Of a stretch of 64,000 nt of DNA, positions 8,367-16,633 are shown piece by piece. The notes below the pieces were generated by a model, which had not been told where the DNA came from, did not search any database, and saw nothing but the letters and a program-made list of their open reading frames with translations. Source of the DNA: Mucilaginibacter lappiensis (GTDB lineage Bacteria > Bacteroidota > Bacteroidia > Sphingobacteriales > Sphingobacteriaceae); the NCBI RefSeq assembly GCF_900155965.1, contig NZ_FTMG01000007.1:248001-312000 (forward strand). The letters are read 5' to 3'. The translations under genes were made by a program, and so were the position numbers. Positions within the stretch are counted from its first letter, which is position 1, and each line of letters begins with the position of its first letter.

Positions 8367-8474
8367 AAAAGTGGGTTTACATGGTTTACACAATTCATGG
8401 TTAACATTAATACAAATATCTCATAATCAGCAAATTAAAGCACTTACTGATAAAAATAGTGTAAACCCACTTTT
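8367..8474. repeat. Two-copy intergenic element, copy 1
   Basis: This 108-base element has perfect 14-bp ends, AAAAGTGGGTTTAC (8367-8380) and its complement (8461-8474), with an inner direct repeat (GGTTTACATGGTTTACA) and TTCATGGTTAACATT. A second copy lies at 47730-47831. The ends match between copies while the middle differs, as expected of a small non-autonomous mobile element or a structured RNA. It fills much of the 8212-8547 gap; no gene was seen there. Confidence 0.7.
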
Positions 8475-8547
8475 TGCATAAATATTAATGACTAAACATT
8501 CCGCTTACCACTATTCCCGGCAGGAGCCGAGCGCCCCCCAGTTTCTC

Positions 8548-9294
8548 TTACTCGAAAAACAGGCTGAACATGATTGTATGCAGCGACAATTTGCTGATGG
8601 GGGCCGAGAATGGTTGATTTTCAGGAAGCAGCACATTACCAAAGGAATTGGATATTTTGATCTCGGGCGAAAGTTTAAAAAACTCAAAGTAGATATCGCA
8701 ACCCAGGCCAGCCTCATATGAACCATAACCACTTACATTTTTAACCAGCTTATCCATGAGGTCGGAGTTAGCATCGTTCTTTTTTGCGGCGATGGAGTGA
8801 GAATATTTAACCCCGCCCAGCATATAGGCCCTAAAATTACCTAACCTGTCTGATTTTAGTTTGAACGACAAAGGCGCATCAACAGTGGTTGTTTGAACCT
8901 TCTTGCTCACATCTGGATTTTGTGTGGGGTTTTCATAAGTATAAGTCAAATCCCGGTCGGCAAAAACCAATGACGGCGTAAAACGCACTTCCAGGTGATC
9001 AGTTAAGCTATAACGGGTAACAAAACCCACCGAAAAGCCGGGTAAACTTTTTGAACTGATACTATTTAAAGGACTGGTTAAAGGCTGGTTGTTGTTATCA
9101 GGGTCAGGAAATGGGGTACGCCAGTTTGGCTTTTTAACGATCTTGAAATCGCTGCTTACATAACTAAAGCTAAAGCCAAAACTAAAATCCTGCAGATCAG
9201 CTCCGCCACCCCATGCAGGTACCCGTTCTTGAGCAAATATTAATTTGCTGCAACACATTAGTATAAATATAACCAGGTACCTTTTTAAACTCAT
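8548..9294 (-). CDS. porT: Type IX secretion protein PorT/SprT-like barrel
   Basis: A 248-residue outer-membrane beta-barrel protein with a signal peptide (hydrophobic residues 6-20, ending FAQE). The pattern of amphipathic strands (LEVRFTPSLVFADRDLTY, FRAYMLGGVKYSHS, FKLSPEIKISNSF) and the terminal aromatic residue FSLFFE fit PorT, an essential T9SS outer-membrane protein. The gene starts 2 bases after ubiE, and a ubiE-porT pair is common in Bacteroidota, which supports the call. T9SS carries sorted cargo to the cell surface; a candidate cargo lies at 26620. The name rests on overall resemblance and context. Confidence 0.78.
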   Translation of the reverse strand: MSLKRYLVIFILMCCSKLIFAQERVPAWGGGADLQDFSFGFSFSYVSSDFKIVKKPNWRTPFPDPDNNNQPLTSPLNSISSKSLPGFSVGFVTRYSLTDHLEVRFTPSLVFADRDLTYTYENPTQNPDVSKKVQTTTVDAPLSFKLKSDRLGNFRAYMLGGVKYSHSIAAKKNDANSDLMDKLVKNVSGYGSYEAGLGCDIYFEFFKLSPEIKISNSFGNVLLPENQPFSAPISKLSLHTIMFSLFFE

Positions 9295-9296
9295 TT

Positions 9297-10028
9297 TTAT
9301 TTAATGCCGGTATATATAGAACATATGCCAAACAACAATGGCCGGTGTTTGGTATTTTTAAAACCTACCTTATCCATCAGGCTAACAAAACTTTTTCCAT
9401 CCGGGAAAGCCGCTACCGACTCTGGCAAATAGGAATAAGCTCTTGCATCTTTACTGAACAATTTACCAATACCAGGTGTAATATAGTTGAAATAAAAATT
9501 ATACAACTGCTTTACCGGGAACACCCGGGGTTTTGAAAACTCTAATACCACCGCTTTGCCCCCGGGTTTCAGCACCCTTTGTATATCAGCCAGGCCTTTT
9601 TCCAGGTTTTCAAAATTACGAACGCCATAAGCTACGGTAACGGCGTCAAATTCATCAGCCTCAAAGGGCAATCTTTCAGAATCACCCAGTTTTACTTCAA
9701 ATTTGTGGCCAAGGTTACGTTTCTGTATCTTCTGTTCCGCAATATCAAGCATTCCACGCGAAATATCAACCCCAATTATTTTTTCGGGATGAAGGGCTTT
9801 TAGAGCTTCAAACGCGAAATCGCCGGTACCGGTGGCTACATCCAGTATCAGTTTGGGCTTATCCTTTTTTAATTCGCTAATGGCTTTTTTGCGCCAGATG
9901 ATATCGATCCCCAATGACATAAAATGATTGAGAAAATCATAAGTTTTGGATATATTGTTGAACATATCGGCCACCTGCTCTTTTTTGGTGGCCTGCTCAT
10001 CGTGGTAGGGAGTTATAGTTTTGCTCAT
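9297..10028 (-). CDS. ubiE: Demethylmenaquinone methyltransferase (UbiE/MenG)
   Basis: A 243-residue SAM-dependent methyltransferase that makes the last step of menaquinone (and, where present, ubiquinone) synthesis. Motif I is LILDVATGTGDFAFEAL, followed by family-specific segments VTVAYGVRNFENLEKGL and KPGGKAVVLEFSKP, and an N-terminal MFNNISKTYDFLNHFMSLGID typical of UbiE/COQ5. Menaquinone is the expected quinone in this phylum, so the MenG role is preferred. It is the first gene of the ubiE-porT pair, transcribed away from the Gfo/Idh gene. Confidence 0.95.
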   Translation of the reverse strand: MSKTITPYHDEQATKKEQVADMFNNISKTYDFLNHFMSLGIDIIWRKKAISELKKDKPKLILDVATGTGDFAFEALKALHPEKIIGVDISRGMLDIAEQKIQKRNLGHKFEVKLGDSERLPFEADEFDAVTVAYGVRNFENLEKGLADIQRVLKPGGKAVVLEFSKPRVFPVKQLYNFYFNYITPGIGKLFSKDARAYSYLPESVAAFPDGKSFVSLMDKVGFKNTKHRPLLFGICSIYTGIK

Positions 10029-10042
10029 TTGTATAATGTGGG

Positions 10043-10050
10043 CAAAGATA
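10043..10050 (-). promoter_or_regulatory. Candidate -7 element of the ubiE-porT unit
   Basis: Minus-strand TATCTTTG matches TAnnTTTG, 15 bases before the ubiE ATG. No -33 TTG is seen at the right distance, so the leader would be very short. Confidence 0.4.
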
Positions 10051-10241
10051 GTGATTGTATGCTGATTGAGTTTATTTGGTTGGATTAAGTTATTTGGCTT
10101 GTGTAAATGTTAAGTCAATTCATTAATTTTAAAAACCAATTAGTACCAAAATAGATGAACTGGTTTATTCTTCACACAAGATAACGGGGTTCATCAATTC
10201 TCTTTAAATTAATTATTGTTATAAAATTCATTTCCTGATCT

Positions 10242-11612
10242 ATGAAAGAAAAACAAGAGTCGTCGCGCCGTAGCTTTATTAAAAAACTAGCCACCACCAC
10301 AGCCGCCGTAGCCGCAGGTACCAGTATGTTTGCTGCCGAACATGAGCTAAAACCTTTTTCTATACTAAAAAGGCCACTAGGGCACAGTTTAAACGACCAG
10401 ATTAACATTGCGTTGATTGGTGCCGGTGGCATGGGTACACAGGATGCTATTGTGGCCCTGCAAATCCCGGGCGTAAAACTGGTAGCTGTTTGCGATTTGT
10501 ACGACGGTAGGCTTAAGGATGCTAAAACCCGCTGGGGTGCCGATATCTTTACCACCAAGGTTTATAAAGAGATACTCAACCGCAAGGATATCGACGCGGT
10601 AATTATTGGTACACCCGATCATTGGCACCAGCAAATATCTGTTGATGCCATGCACGCGGGCAAACACGTGTATTGCGAAAAACCGATGGTACATGGCATC
10701 TCTGAAGGCCCTGCCGTAATTAAAGCTCAAAAGGAAACAGGAAAAGTTTTTCAGGTGGGCAGCCAGGGTGTATCATCATTAGGTAACGAGAAAGCACATG
10801 AACTATTAAAAAGCGGAGCTATTGGTGAGCTCAATTATGCCGAAGGTTTCTGGGCCCGTCGCGAACCACTGGAAGTTTGGCAATATCCTATTCCAGACGA
10901 TGCATCGGCACAAACGGTTGATTGGGAAACCTACATCAGCAATACCAAGAAGCGTGATTATGATTCCAAGCGTTTTTTCCGCTGGCGTAATTATACCGAT
11001 TATGGCACGGGTATGGCCGGGGATTTGTTTGTACACCTGTTCTCCAGTCTGCATTTTATCACAGATTCTGTTGGCCCTAATAAAATCTATGCCGCAGGCG
11101 GTCTGCGTTTCTGGAATGATGGGCGCGAAGTACCTGATGTACTGTTAGGTACATTTGACTATGGTAAATCTGCGGCACATCCGGCCTTTAACCTTTCCTT
11201 ACGCTGCAATTTTGTGGATGGTACCAGCGGCACCACTTACCTGAAACTGGTAGGCAGCGAGGGCTCGATGGATATTACCTGGGATAAGGTAACCCTGAAA
11301 AGAAACAAAACCTTTGGTTCCGATGATCCATTTTACCTGGATAAGCTGAAAAAAGCAGGCAGTGGTTATGCCGAACGCAAAAAAATGGTACCACCCGAAG
11401 AGATAATTTACGATGCCGAAAAAGGATACAAAGGTGGCCCGTACGACCATATGAATAACTTTTTTAACGCCATCCGTAACAATGGCAAAGTAACCGAGGA
11501 TGCCATTTTTGGCTACCGCGCAGCTGCTCCTGCCCTATTGTGTAATGATAGCTATTACAACAACAGCCCCATGTTTTGGGATCCTGAAAAAATGCAATTG
11601 ATTAAAAAATAA
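10242..11612 (+). CDS. Gfo/Idh/MocA-family oxidoreductase, Tat-exported
   Basis: A 456-residue NAD(P)-dependent oxidoreductase. Its N-terminus has a twin-arginine signal (SSRRSFIKKLATTTAAVAAG), so it should be folded and exported to the periplasm. The Rossmann fold starts at INIALIGAGGMGTQDA, and the family segment VYCEKPMVHG with the preceding IIGTPDHWH is clear. These enzymes oxidise or epimerise sugars and inositols, often through 3-keto intermediates, and some glycosidases use the same chemistry. The next gene encodes a DUF1080 protein, a frequent partner. The substrate is unknown. The 84-base spacer to that gene is filled by a palindrome. Confidence 0.93.
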   Translation: MKEKQESSRRSFIKKLATTTAAVAAGTSMFAAEHELKPFSILKRPLGHSLNDQINIALIGAGGMGTQDAIVALQIPGVKLVAVCDLYDGRLKDAKTRWGADIFTTKVYKEILNRKDIDAVIIGTPDHWHQQISVDAMHAGKHVYCEKPMVHGISEGPAVIKAQKETGKVFQVGSQGVSSLGNEKAHELLKSGAIGELNYAEGFWARREPLEVWQYPIPDDASAQTVDWETYISNTKKRDYDSKRFFRWRNYTDYGTGMAGDLFVHLFSSLHFITDSVGPNKIYAAGGLRFWNDGREVPDVLLGTFDYGKSAAHPAFNLSLRCNFVDGTSGTTYLKLVGSEGSMDITWDKVTLKRNKTFGSDDPFYLDKLKKAGSGYAERKKMVPPEEIIYDAEKGYKGGPYDHMNNFFNAIRNNGKVTEDAIFGYRAAAPALLCNDSYYNNSPMFWDPEKMQLIKK

Positions 11613-11692
11613 GTGAGTAGTTGATTAGGTGAGTGGTTGATTAAGTTTTTTTATCAACCACTCACCTAATCAACCATTCACTCAATCAACTA
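11613..11692. repeat. Spacer inverted repeat with 22-bp perfect arms
   Basis: Arms 11620-11641 and 11653-11674 are exact complements (words GTTGATTAGGTGAGTGGTT) around an 11-base T-rich loop. Degenerate copies of the same words flank both arms. The array starts right after the TAA of the Gfo/Idh gene and ends 4 bases before the ATG of the DUF1080 gene. Confidence 0.85.
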
Positions 11693-11696
11693 AAAA

Positions 11697-12434
11697 ATGA
11701 AACAACAACTTAAAAAAATTGGTTTGATATTGGCCGCAGCAGGTTTGGTTTGTGTACAAACTTCGGGCATTCCGGTAGAGGGCCCTGCACCTGTAAAAAA
11801 AGTAACTGCCGGTAAAGGTGGCTGGGTAAGTTTATTTGACGGTAAAAGCCTGAAAGGCTGGCATGGCTTTAACAAAAAAGGACCAGTAAAAAACTGGACC
11901 ATTGTAGATGGCGCACTGGTTTGTCTGGGCGCTGCAAAGGGCGATACCGGCGGTGATATTGTTACCGATAAAAGCTACGCCAATTTTGAGCTTACCTGGC
12001 AATGGAAAATTGACAAAGGCAGCAACAGCGGTGTATTATACCATGTGGTTGAAGATCCTAAATATGATGCTACCTACGTAACTGGCCCCGAATACCAGAT
12101 TATTGACGATACAGGCTGGCCCGATAAACTGGAGGACTGGCAAAAAACCGGCTGCGATTATGCCATGCACCTGCCCAATGATCAAAAGAAAATCATGCCT
12201 GTAGGCGAATGGAACACCAGCAAAATTGTTTTTAACAAAGGCCACGTAGAACATTGGCTTAATGGTGCTAAAATTTTAGAGTTTACCGCCTGGGATGCCG
12301 ACTGGCAAAAGAAAAAAGCCGAAGGAAAATGGAAAGATCATCCTGACTATGGCAATGCCAAAACCGGTGTGATAGCTTTACAGGATCATGGTCACAAAGC
12401 TTATTTTAAGGATATTAAGATAAGGGAGCTATAA
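11697..12434 (+). CDS. DUF1080 / 3-keto-disaccharide hydrolase domain protein
   Basis: A 245-residue secreted protein with a signal peptide (ILAAAGLVCVQTSG region) and one DUF1080 domain, a concanavalin-like jelly roll also called the 3-keto-disaccharide hydrolase domain. Family segments are visible: WVSLFDGKSLKGWHG, VDGALVCLG, FELTWQWKI with GSNSGVLYHV, and a C-terminal GVIALQDHGHKAYFKDIKI. The known chemistry of this family is cleavage of glycosides after oxidation at C3, which fits the exported Gfo/Idh oxidoreductase encoded just upstream; a joint keto-sugar route is inferred. A strong terminator follows. Confidence 0.92.
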   Translation: MKQQLKKIGLILAAAGLVCVQTSGIPVEGPAPVKKVTAGKGGWVSLFDGKSLKGWHGFNKKGPVKNWTIVDGALVCLGAAKGDTGGDIVTDKSYANFELTWQWKIDKGSNSGVLYHVVEDPKYDATYVTGPEYQIIDDTGWPDKLEDWQKTGCDYAMHLPNDQKKIMPVGEWNTSKIVFNKGHVEHWLNGAKILEFTAWDADWQKKKAEGKWKDHPDYGNAKTGVIALQDHGHKAYFKDIKIREL

Positions 12435-12599
12435 CACGATTAAAGGATTAGGCAGGATTTACAAGATCCTAAAATAAGAAGAGACTGTTTCCTGATTTTG
12501 GAAACAGTCTCCTTTTTTTATTCTTTATTTAATAATTAAGATATAGTGCTATGGCCAAATCCCAATCCTGTTAATCCCTAATCATCCTTTAATCGTGTT
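12433..12599. repeat. Long-range inverted repeat across a convergent gap
   Basis: ACACGATTAAAGGATTAGGC... at 12433-12468 is complementary, with mismatches, to 12563-12599 ending TTTAATCGTGT. The right arm lies inside the last codons (NTIKG) and stop of the VOC gene. A separate strong terminator sits between the arms. Confidence 0.7.
12481..12519 (+). terminator. Rho-independent terminator of the DUF1080 gene
   Basis: GAGACTGTTTCC (12481-12492) pairs with GGAAACAGTCTC (12500-12511) around a 7-base loop, and is followed by C and a run of seven T. Confidence 0.88.
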
Positions 12600-13076
12600 C
12601 AGCAGCCCCTCAATATCCAACCTGCGGGTATACATACCTAAGTTACCGTTCTCGTCCATAGGCCATTGTTCCCGGGGCCTATCCCAATACAGCTCAACTC
12701 CGTTTTTATCAGGGTCATCTAAATATATAGCTTCGGATACGCCATGATCTGATGCACCGGTGATTTGGTATTTGGCATCAATCAGTCGTTGGAGTATTAC
12801 TGCAAGGTCTTTCCGTTCCGGGTACAAAATGGCAGTATGATATAATCCGGGTGCATACTCCGGTGCAGGTGGCGCCCCTTTACTTTGCCAGGTATTCAGG
12901 CCGATGTGATGATGATAACCACCAGCCGATATAAAGGCAGCCTGATCGCCATAGGCAGCCATTTTTTCAAAACCCAGCAAGCCGCAATAAAAATCAAGCG
13001 AGCGTTGTAAATCGCTTACCTTTAAATGTACGTGACCAATACGCGTTTGGGCAGGAATTTTATATTCATTCATCAT
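12582..13076 (-). CDS. VOC-family (glyoxalase/extradiol dioxygenase-like) protein
   Basis: A 164-residue single VOC-domain protein. It opens with RIGHVHLKVSDLQRSLDFYCGLLGFE, whose His is a typical metal ligand, has HHIGLNTWQS in the middle, and DPDKNGVELYWDRPREQWP with the Glu ligand near the end. The last pattern is common in catechol-2,3-dioxygenase-like members (CatE type), but one-domain proteins of this sort also serve as lyases or resistance proteins. Substrate is unknown. The gene is alone and converges on the DUF1080 gene; its last codons form one arm of an inverted repeat. Confidence 0.88.
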   Translation of the reverse strand: MMNEYKIPAQTRIGHVHLKVSDLQRSLDFYCGLLGFEKMAAYGDQAAFISAGGYHHHIGLNTWQSKGAPPAPEYAPGLYHTAILYPERKDLAVILQRLIDAKYQITGASDHGVSEAIYLDDPDKNGVELYWDRPREQWPMDENGNLGMYTRRLDIEGLLNTIKG

Positions 13077-13211
13077 AATACATGTTTAAACATCAAATTT
13101 ACTTATTATTGCAATTACAATTGTTGAGCTATTGTAAAACAAGCTGATCGGGTGCATTATAACACAAACCTAATCAACTTTAATGCTCATCAACACGCAA
13201 TTAAAAATAAT

Positions 13212-13219
13212 TACCTTTG
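13212..13219 (+). promoter_or_regulatory. Candidate -7 element before engB
   Basis: TACCTTTG matches TAnnTTTG and ends 4 bases before the chosen engB ATG at 13224. If used, the transcript would be nearly leaderless. No clear -33 element. Confidence 0.35.
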
Positions 13220-13223
13220 CAGC

Positions 13224-13847
13224 ATGATTGTTAAATCGGCCGAATTTATTTGCAGTAATACCCAGATATCCAAACTACCGCCACCGGTAAAGGCCGAATA
13301 CGCTTTTATTGGTCGCTCCAACGTGGGTAAGTCGTCACTGATCAATATGCTTACGGCAAAAAAGGGTCTGGCTAAAACATCGCAAACACCGGGTAAAACT
13401 CAACTTATTAACCATTTTTATATCAATGAAAGCTGGTATATTGTGGATTTGCCGGGCTATGGTTATGCCAGGGCCTCCAAAACCAATAAAGCAAACTGGA
13501 GCAAATTTATCCACACTTACCTGGATAAACGTGAAAGCCTGCAATGCGTAATGGTGCTGATTGATAGTCGCCTGGAGCCACAAAAAATCGACCTGGAGTT
13601 TTGCAATTGGCTTGGTGAAAAAGGTTTATCATTCGTATTGATATTTACCAAGGCTGATAAGCAATCAAGTGTCAAAACAGATCAGAATATCGCTAAATTT
13701 AAAAAAGCGCTACAGGTTACCTTTGAGGAGGTGCCGCATTATTTTGTCACCTCGTCAGAAACCCAATTGGGCCGCGAGGAGATATTAGCTTTTATAGATA
13801 CCATTAATAAGGATTTTGTAATACCGCATTTTGAACCAAGAGATTAA
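13224..13847 (+). CDS. engB: Ribosome-biogenesis GTPase EngB/YsxC
   Basis: A 207-residue GTPase needed for assembly of the 50S ribosomal subunit. G1 is GRSNVGKS, the G2/T region is KTSQTPGKTQ, G3 is DLPGYGYA, and G4 is TKAD. An upstream in-frame ATG at 13152 would add 24 residues (MHYNTNLINF...) that do not look like the family; starting at 13224 gives the usual MIVKSAEFI beginning, so that start is chosen. The stop abuts the ATG of the next gene, so the pair is probably translated together. Confidence 0.95.
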   Translation: MIVKSAEFICSNTQISKLPPPVKAEYAFIGRSNVGKSSLINMLTAKKGLAKTSQTPGKTQLINHFYINESWYIVDLPGYGYARASKTNKANWSKFIHTYLDKRESLQCVMVLIDSRLEPQKIDLEFCNWLGEKGLSFVLIFTKADKQSSVKTDQNIAKFKKALQVTFEEVPHYFVTSSETQLGREEILAFIDTINKDFVIPHFEPRD

Positions 13848-14702
13848 ATGAAAAAATATCTTTCATTAGTAACATTTGCACACACCATTTTCGCCATGCC
13901 ATTTGCTTTCATCGGCTTTTTTTTGGCGGTTACCACTACGCAACACCAGTTCGACTGGCGCAAACTGGTATTGATGGTGCTATGCATGGTATTTGCCCGT
14001 AACTCGGCAATGGCCTTTAACCGCTATCTGGACAGGGATATCGACGCGCAAAACCCTCGCACCAAACAGCGTGATATACCTTCGGGCCGTATCAGTGCTT
14101 CGGCGGCTTTAACTTTTACATTGGTTAACTGCGCGTTATTCATCGCGGCTACCTGGTTCATTAACCCCCTGTGTTTTTATTTATCGCCGGTAGCTTTATT
14201 GGTAGTAATGGGATACAGCGCCACCAAGCGTTTTACAGCGCTTTGTCATTTGGTATTGGGTTTGGGTTTATCATTGGCCCCTATCGGTGCTTACCTGGTA
14301 GTAACCGGAGCCTTTGCTTTAACACCTTTATTCTTCTCGCTTTCGGTTTTATGCTGGGTGAGCGGCTTTGATATCATTTATGCCCTGCAGGACGAAGATT
14401 TTGACCGCAGCCTTAAACTGCATTCCATCCCTGCTTATTTAGGTAAAGTAAACGCTTTAAGATTATCGACCTTTTTACATGTACTTTCGGCTGCTTTTAT
14501 TATTATGCCGATATTTTTTACGCATGTAGGTTTTCTATATTATATAGGTATCGCATTCTTTTGTGCTATGCTTATTTATCAGCACCTGCTGGTAAAACCC
14601 AATGATCTGAGCAGGGTAAATTTCGCCTTTATGACCACCAACGGTATTGCCAGTGCGGTATTTGCCGCATTGTTTTTATTAGACAGGATATGGATTCATT
14701 AA
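13848..14702 (+). CDS. UbiA-family polyprenyltransferase (possibly MqnP)
   Basis: A 284-residue integral membrane prenyltransferase with about eight or nine hydrophobic segments. The first Asp-rich motif is NxxxDxxxD at Asn58/Asp62/Asp66 (NRYLDRDID), and the second is around QDEDFDRSLKLHSIP. The family attaches a polyprenyl chain to an aromatic acid. In bacteria that make only menaquinone, members like this are candidates for MqnP of the futalosine route; 4-hydroxybenzoate prenyltransferase is the other reading. It starts directly after the engB stop and overlaps the next gene by 13 bases. Confidence 0.9.
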   Translation: MKKYLSLVTFAHTIFAMPFAFIGFFLAVTTTQHQFDWRKLVLMVLCMVFARNSAMAFNRYLDRDIDAQNPRTKQRDIPSGRISASAALTFTLVNCALFIAATWFINPLCFYLSPVALLVVMGYSATKRFTALCHLVLGLGLSLAPIGAYLVVTGAFALTPLFFSLSVLCWVSGFDIIYALQDEDFDRSLKLHSIPAYLGKVNALRLSTFLHVLSAAFIIMPIFFTHVGFLYYIGIAFFCAMLIYQHLLVKPNDLSRVNFAFMTTNGIASAVFAALFLLDRIWIH

Positions 14703-15295
14703 CCGCGCTTAATCAATTCAGGGCACAGGTAGAAATCTTTGTTCCGCTTACTGAGGCCGAATGGCAGGTATTGAAGTCTTACCTGGAAATAATCGTACTT
14801 AAGAAAAAGAAAAATCTTGCCGAACCAGGGAAAGTATGCAATTATTTAACCCTTGTAGCGAAAGGAGCGGTGAGGTATTTCCATATAAAGGATGGTGAAG
14901 AAATTACTGGTTATTTCAGCTTTGAAAATGAATTCGCGAGTTCGTACAAAAGTTTTTTAACCCGCCAGTCAGCCATTAACTATGTACAGGCCCTGGAAGA
15001 TACTATATTGGTTAGTTTCAGCTATAATAATCTGCAACAGGCTTATGCTGATGAATTGATAGGTCATAAAATGGAGCGTATGTGCAGGTTAATTGCAGAG
15101 CATTACCTCATCTGCTGTGAAGACCGTATAGCATCATTTGTTACTCAAACGCCAGAGGAACGTTATAACAAGCTACTGGAAACCGGTGGCGAAGTTTTAC
15201 AACGCATCCCGCAACATTATGTGGCCAACTTTTTAGGTATAACCCCTGTTTCACTTTCCCGCATCCGCCGCAGGATCATGAAGATAAGCGCTTAG
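14690..15295 (+). CDS. Crp/Fnr-family transcription regulator
   Basis: A 201-residue regulator with an N-terminal cyclic-nucleotide-binding-type beta-roll (about residues 20-120: KNLAEPGKVCNYLTLVAKGAVRYF...) and a C-terminal helix-turn-helix (VANFLGITPVSLSRIRRRI). There are no Cys ligands as in Fnr, and the phosphate-binding cassette of true cAMP receptors is not conserved, so the effector is unknown. It overlaps the prenyltransferase gene by 13 bases. The gene downstream, an epimerase, has a promoter-like word within an inverted repeat and could be a target. Confidence 0.92.
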   Translation: MDSLTALNQFRAQVEIFVPLTEAEWQVLKSYLEIIVLKKKKNLAEPGKVCNYLTLVAKGAVRYFHIKDGEEITGYFSFENEFASSYKSFLTRQSAINYVQALEDTILVSFSYNNLQQAYADELIGHKMERMCRLIAEHYLICCEDRIASFVTQTPEERYNKLLETGGEVLQRIPQHYVANFLGITPVSLSRIRRRIMKISA

Positions 15296-15300
15296 TAAAA

Positions 15301-15385
15301 TGCTAAGCTCTAATTTCTAAATCCTAAACTTCAAACTAAAATAAATCCCACATCGAAATTCCCAATTCCGAAATCCCCCAAATTC
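15301..15385. repeat. Word-like intergenic run without a matching arm
   Basis: Degenerate words (CTAAGCTCTAATTTCTAAAT, ATCGAAATTCCCAATTCCGA) of the type seen in the spacer palindromes, but no good complementary arm was found. It may be a decayed or half element. Confidence 0.4.
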
Positions 15386-15411
15386 TTATCTTTTGTTAAC
15401 GTTTTGACTCA

Positions 15412-15430
15412 CAAAGGCTATCTACCTTTG
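15412..15430 (+). promoter_or_regulatory. Candidate promoter with embedded inverted repeat
   Basis: TACCTTTG (15423-15430) matches the -7 consensus, and TTTTG (15402-15406) lies 16 bases upstream, slightly short of ideal. CAAAGG (15412-15417) and CCTTTG (15425-15430) form an inverted repeat across the -7 word, 24 bases before the epimerase ATG. Confidence 0.45.
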
Positions 15431-15453
15431 TTATACACAAAACAAGAAAACAT

Positions 15454-16386
15454 ATGCACACTATATTAGGAGCCGGCGGCCCAGTGGCCAACGCCCTCAC
15501 CCAGGAATTAATCAACAACAATGATATGGTACGTTTGGTAAGTCGTAAACCCGTACAAATAGAAGCACCTAACTTAACCTGGCAAAAAGCCGATCTGTTA
15601 AATTACGACGAAATATTGCAAGCTTCCCAAGGTTCAACAGTAATATACCTTTGCGCCGGCCTGGTTTATGATAAAGAGATATGGAGGCAGCAATGGCCTG
15701 TAATTATTCAAAATGTAATCAACGTGACTAAGGCAACCGGTGCACGGTTGATATTTTTCGATAATGTTTACAGTTACGGCCTGGTTAACGGCGCCATGAC
15801 CGAAGATACCCCTTACCACCCCAGCAGTGTTAAAGGCCAGATACGTGCCGGAGTTGCCAATACCTTAATGGCCGAAGTTAAAGCAGGAAATATTAAAGCC
15901 AGTATTGCCCGCGGAGCTGATTTTTACGGCACCGACTCGCTGAATGCTTTTTTTGACCAGATGGTGCTGAAACGCCTTTCTGAAAAACTGAGCGCCCAAT
16001 GGATCGGTAAAGCCAAAACCCTGCACAGTTTTACCTACATTCCCGATGCAGGCAAAGCCATGTTCCTGTTGGGGCAACATCCCGAAAGTGATAACCAGGT
16101 GTGGCATATGCCAACCGCGCCTGCCATAACCGGCCAGCAATTTATTGAGCTTGCCGCAGGTATTTATAAAATGAAGTCCAATTTTTTTGCGATTAATAAA
16201 TTCTTGCTGTGGTCCTACGGTCTTTTTAACAAAACAGTAATGGGTACTGTAGAGATGTACTACCAATATGATCATGACTACATTTTTGATTCCAGCAAAT
16301 TTGAAAAAGCTTTCAACTTTAAAACCACCAGTTATAAGGATGGTATCAAACATATGTCACAAACTTTGTATAAGGCATCCGTTTAA
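15454..16386 (+). CDS. NAD-dependent epimerase/dehydratase-like protein
   Basis: A 310-residue extended-SDR protein. The N-terminus HTILGAGGPVANALTQEL is a Rossmann nucleotide loop (GxGGxxA rather than GxxGxxG, an atypical form), and FFDNVYSYG supplies the usual segment with Tyr of the active site, although the expected YxxxK Lys is replaced (YHPSSVKGQ follows). It may therefore be an atypical SDR such as a NmrA-like sensor or a quinone-type reductase. No signal peptide. It is read from its own promoter candidate downstream of the Crp-type gene. Substrate is unknown. Confidence 0.85.
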   Translation: MHTILGAGGPVANALTQELINNNDMVRLVSRKPVQIEAPNLTWQKADLLNYDEILQASQGSTVIYLCAGLVYDKEIWRQQWPVIIQNVINVTKATGARLIFFDNVYSYGLVNGAMTEDTPYHPSSVKGQIRAGVANTLMAEVKAGNIKASIARGADFYGTDSLNAFFDQMVLKRLSEKLSAQWIGKAKTLHSFTYIPDAGKAMFLLGQHPESDNQVWHMPTAPAITGQQFIELAAGIYKMKSNFFAINKFLLWSYGLFNKTVMGTVEMYYQYDHDYIFDSSKFEKAFNFKTTSYKDGIKHMSQTLYKASV

Positions 16387-16445
16387 ATACACATAGTAAT
16401 AGTCTGTGAGTAGATCAGGCAGATTAATATTATTACAAAAAGAGG

Positions 16446-16523
16446 GGTGTCACCCTGAGCTCCGTCGAAGGGTCGCGCGCAGAGGCCCACTCACCATGCT
16501 TCGACGGAGCTTAGCATGACACC
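16446..16523. repeat. Inverted repeat of the GTCACCCTGAGCTCCGTCGAAG family
   Basis: Left arm 16446-16471 and right arm 16498-16523 are complementary except for a few bases (GGTGTCA...AGCTCCGTCGAAG). Related, diverged arms occur at 48454-48535. This word is familiar from many Bacteroidota spacers; its function is not known to me. Confidence 0.75.
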
Positions 16524-16633
16524 TTATTTTGGTTTAGGGCCAATGTATTTTGTTTTCTGCAATATTACCTTGTGATAACAATTGATGTATTAATTGCAGT
16601 TAATTTCAACCTAAATAATTTCATCTTTATATT

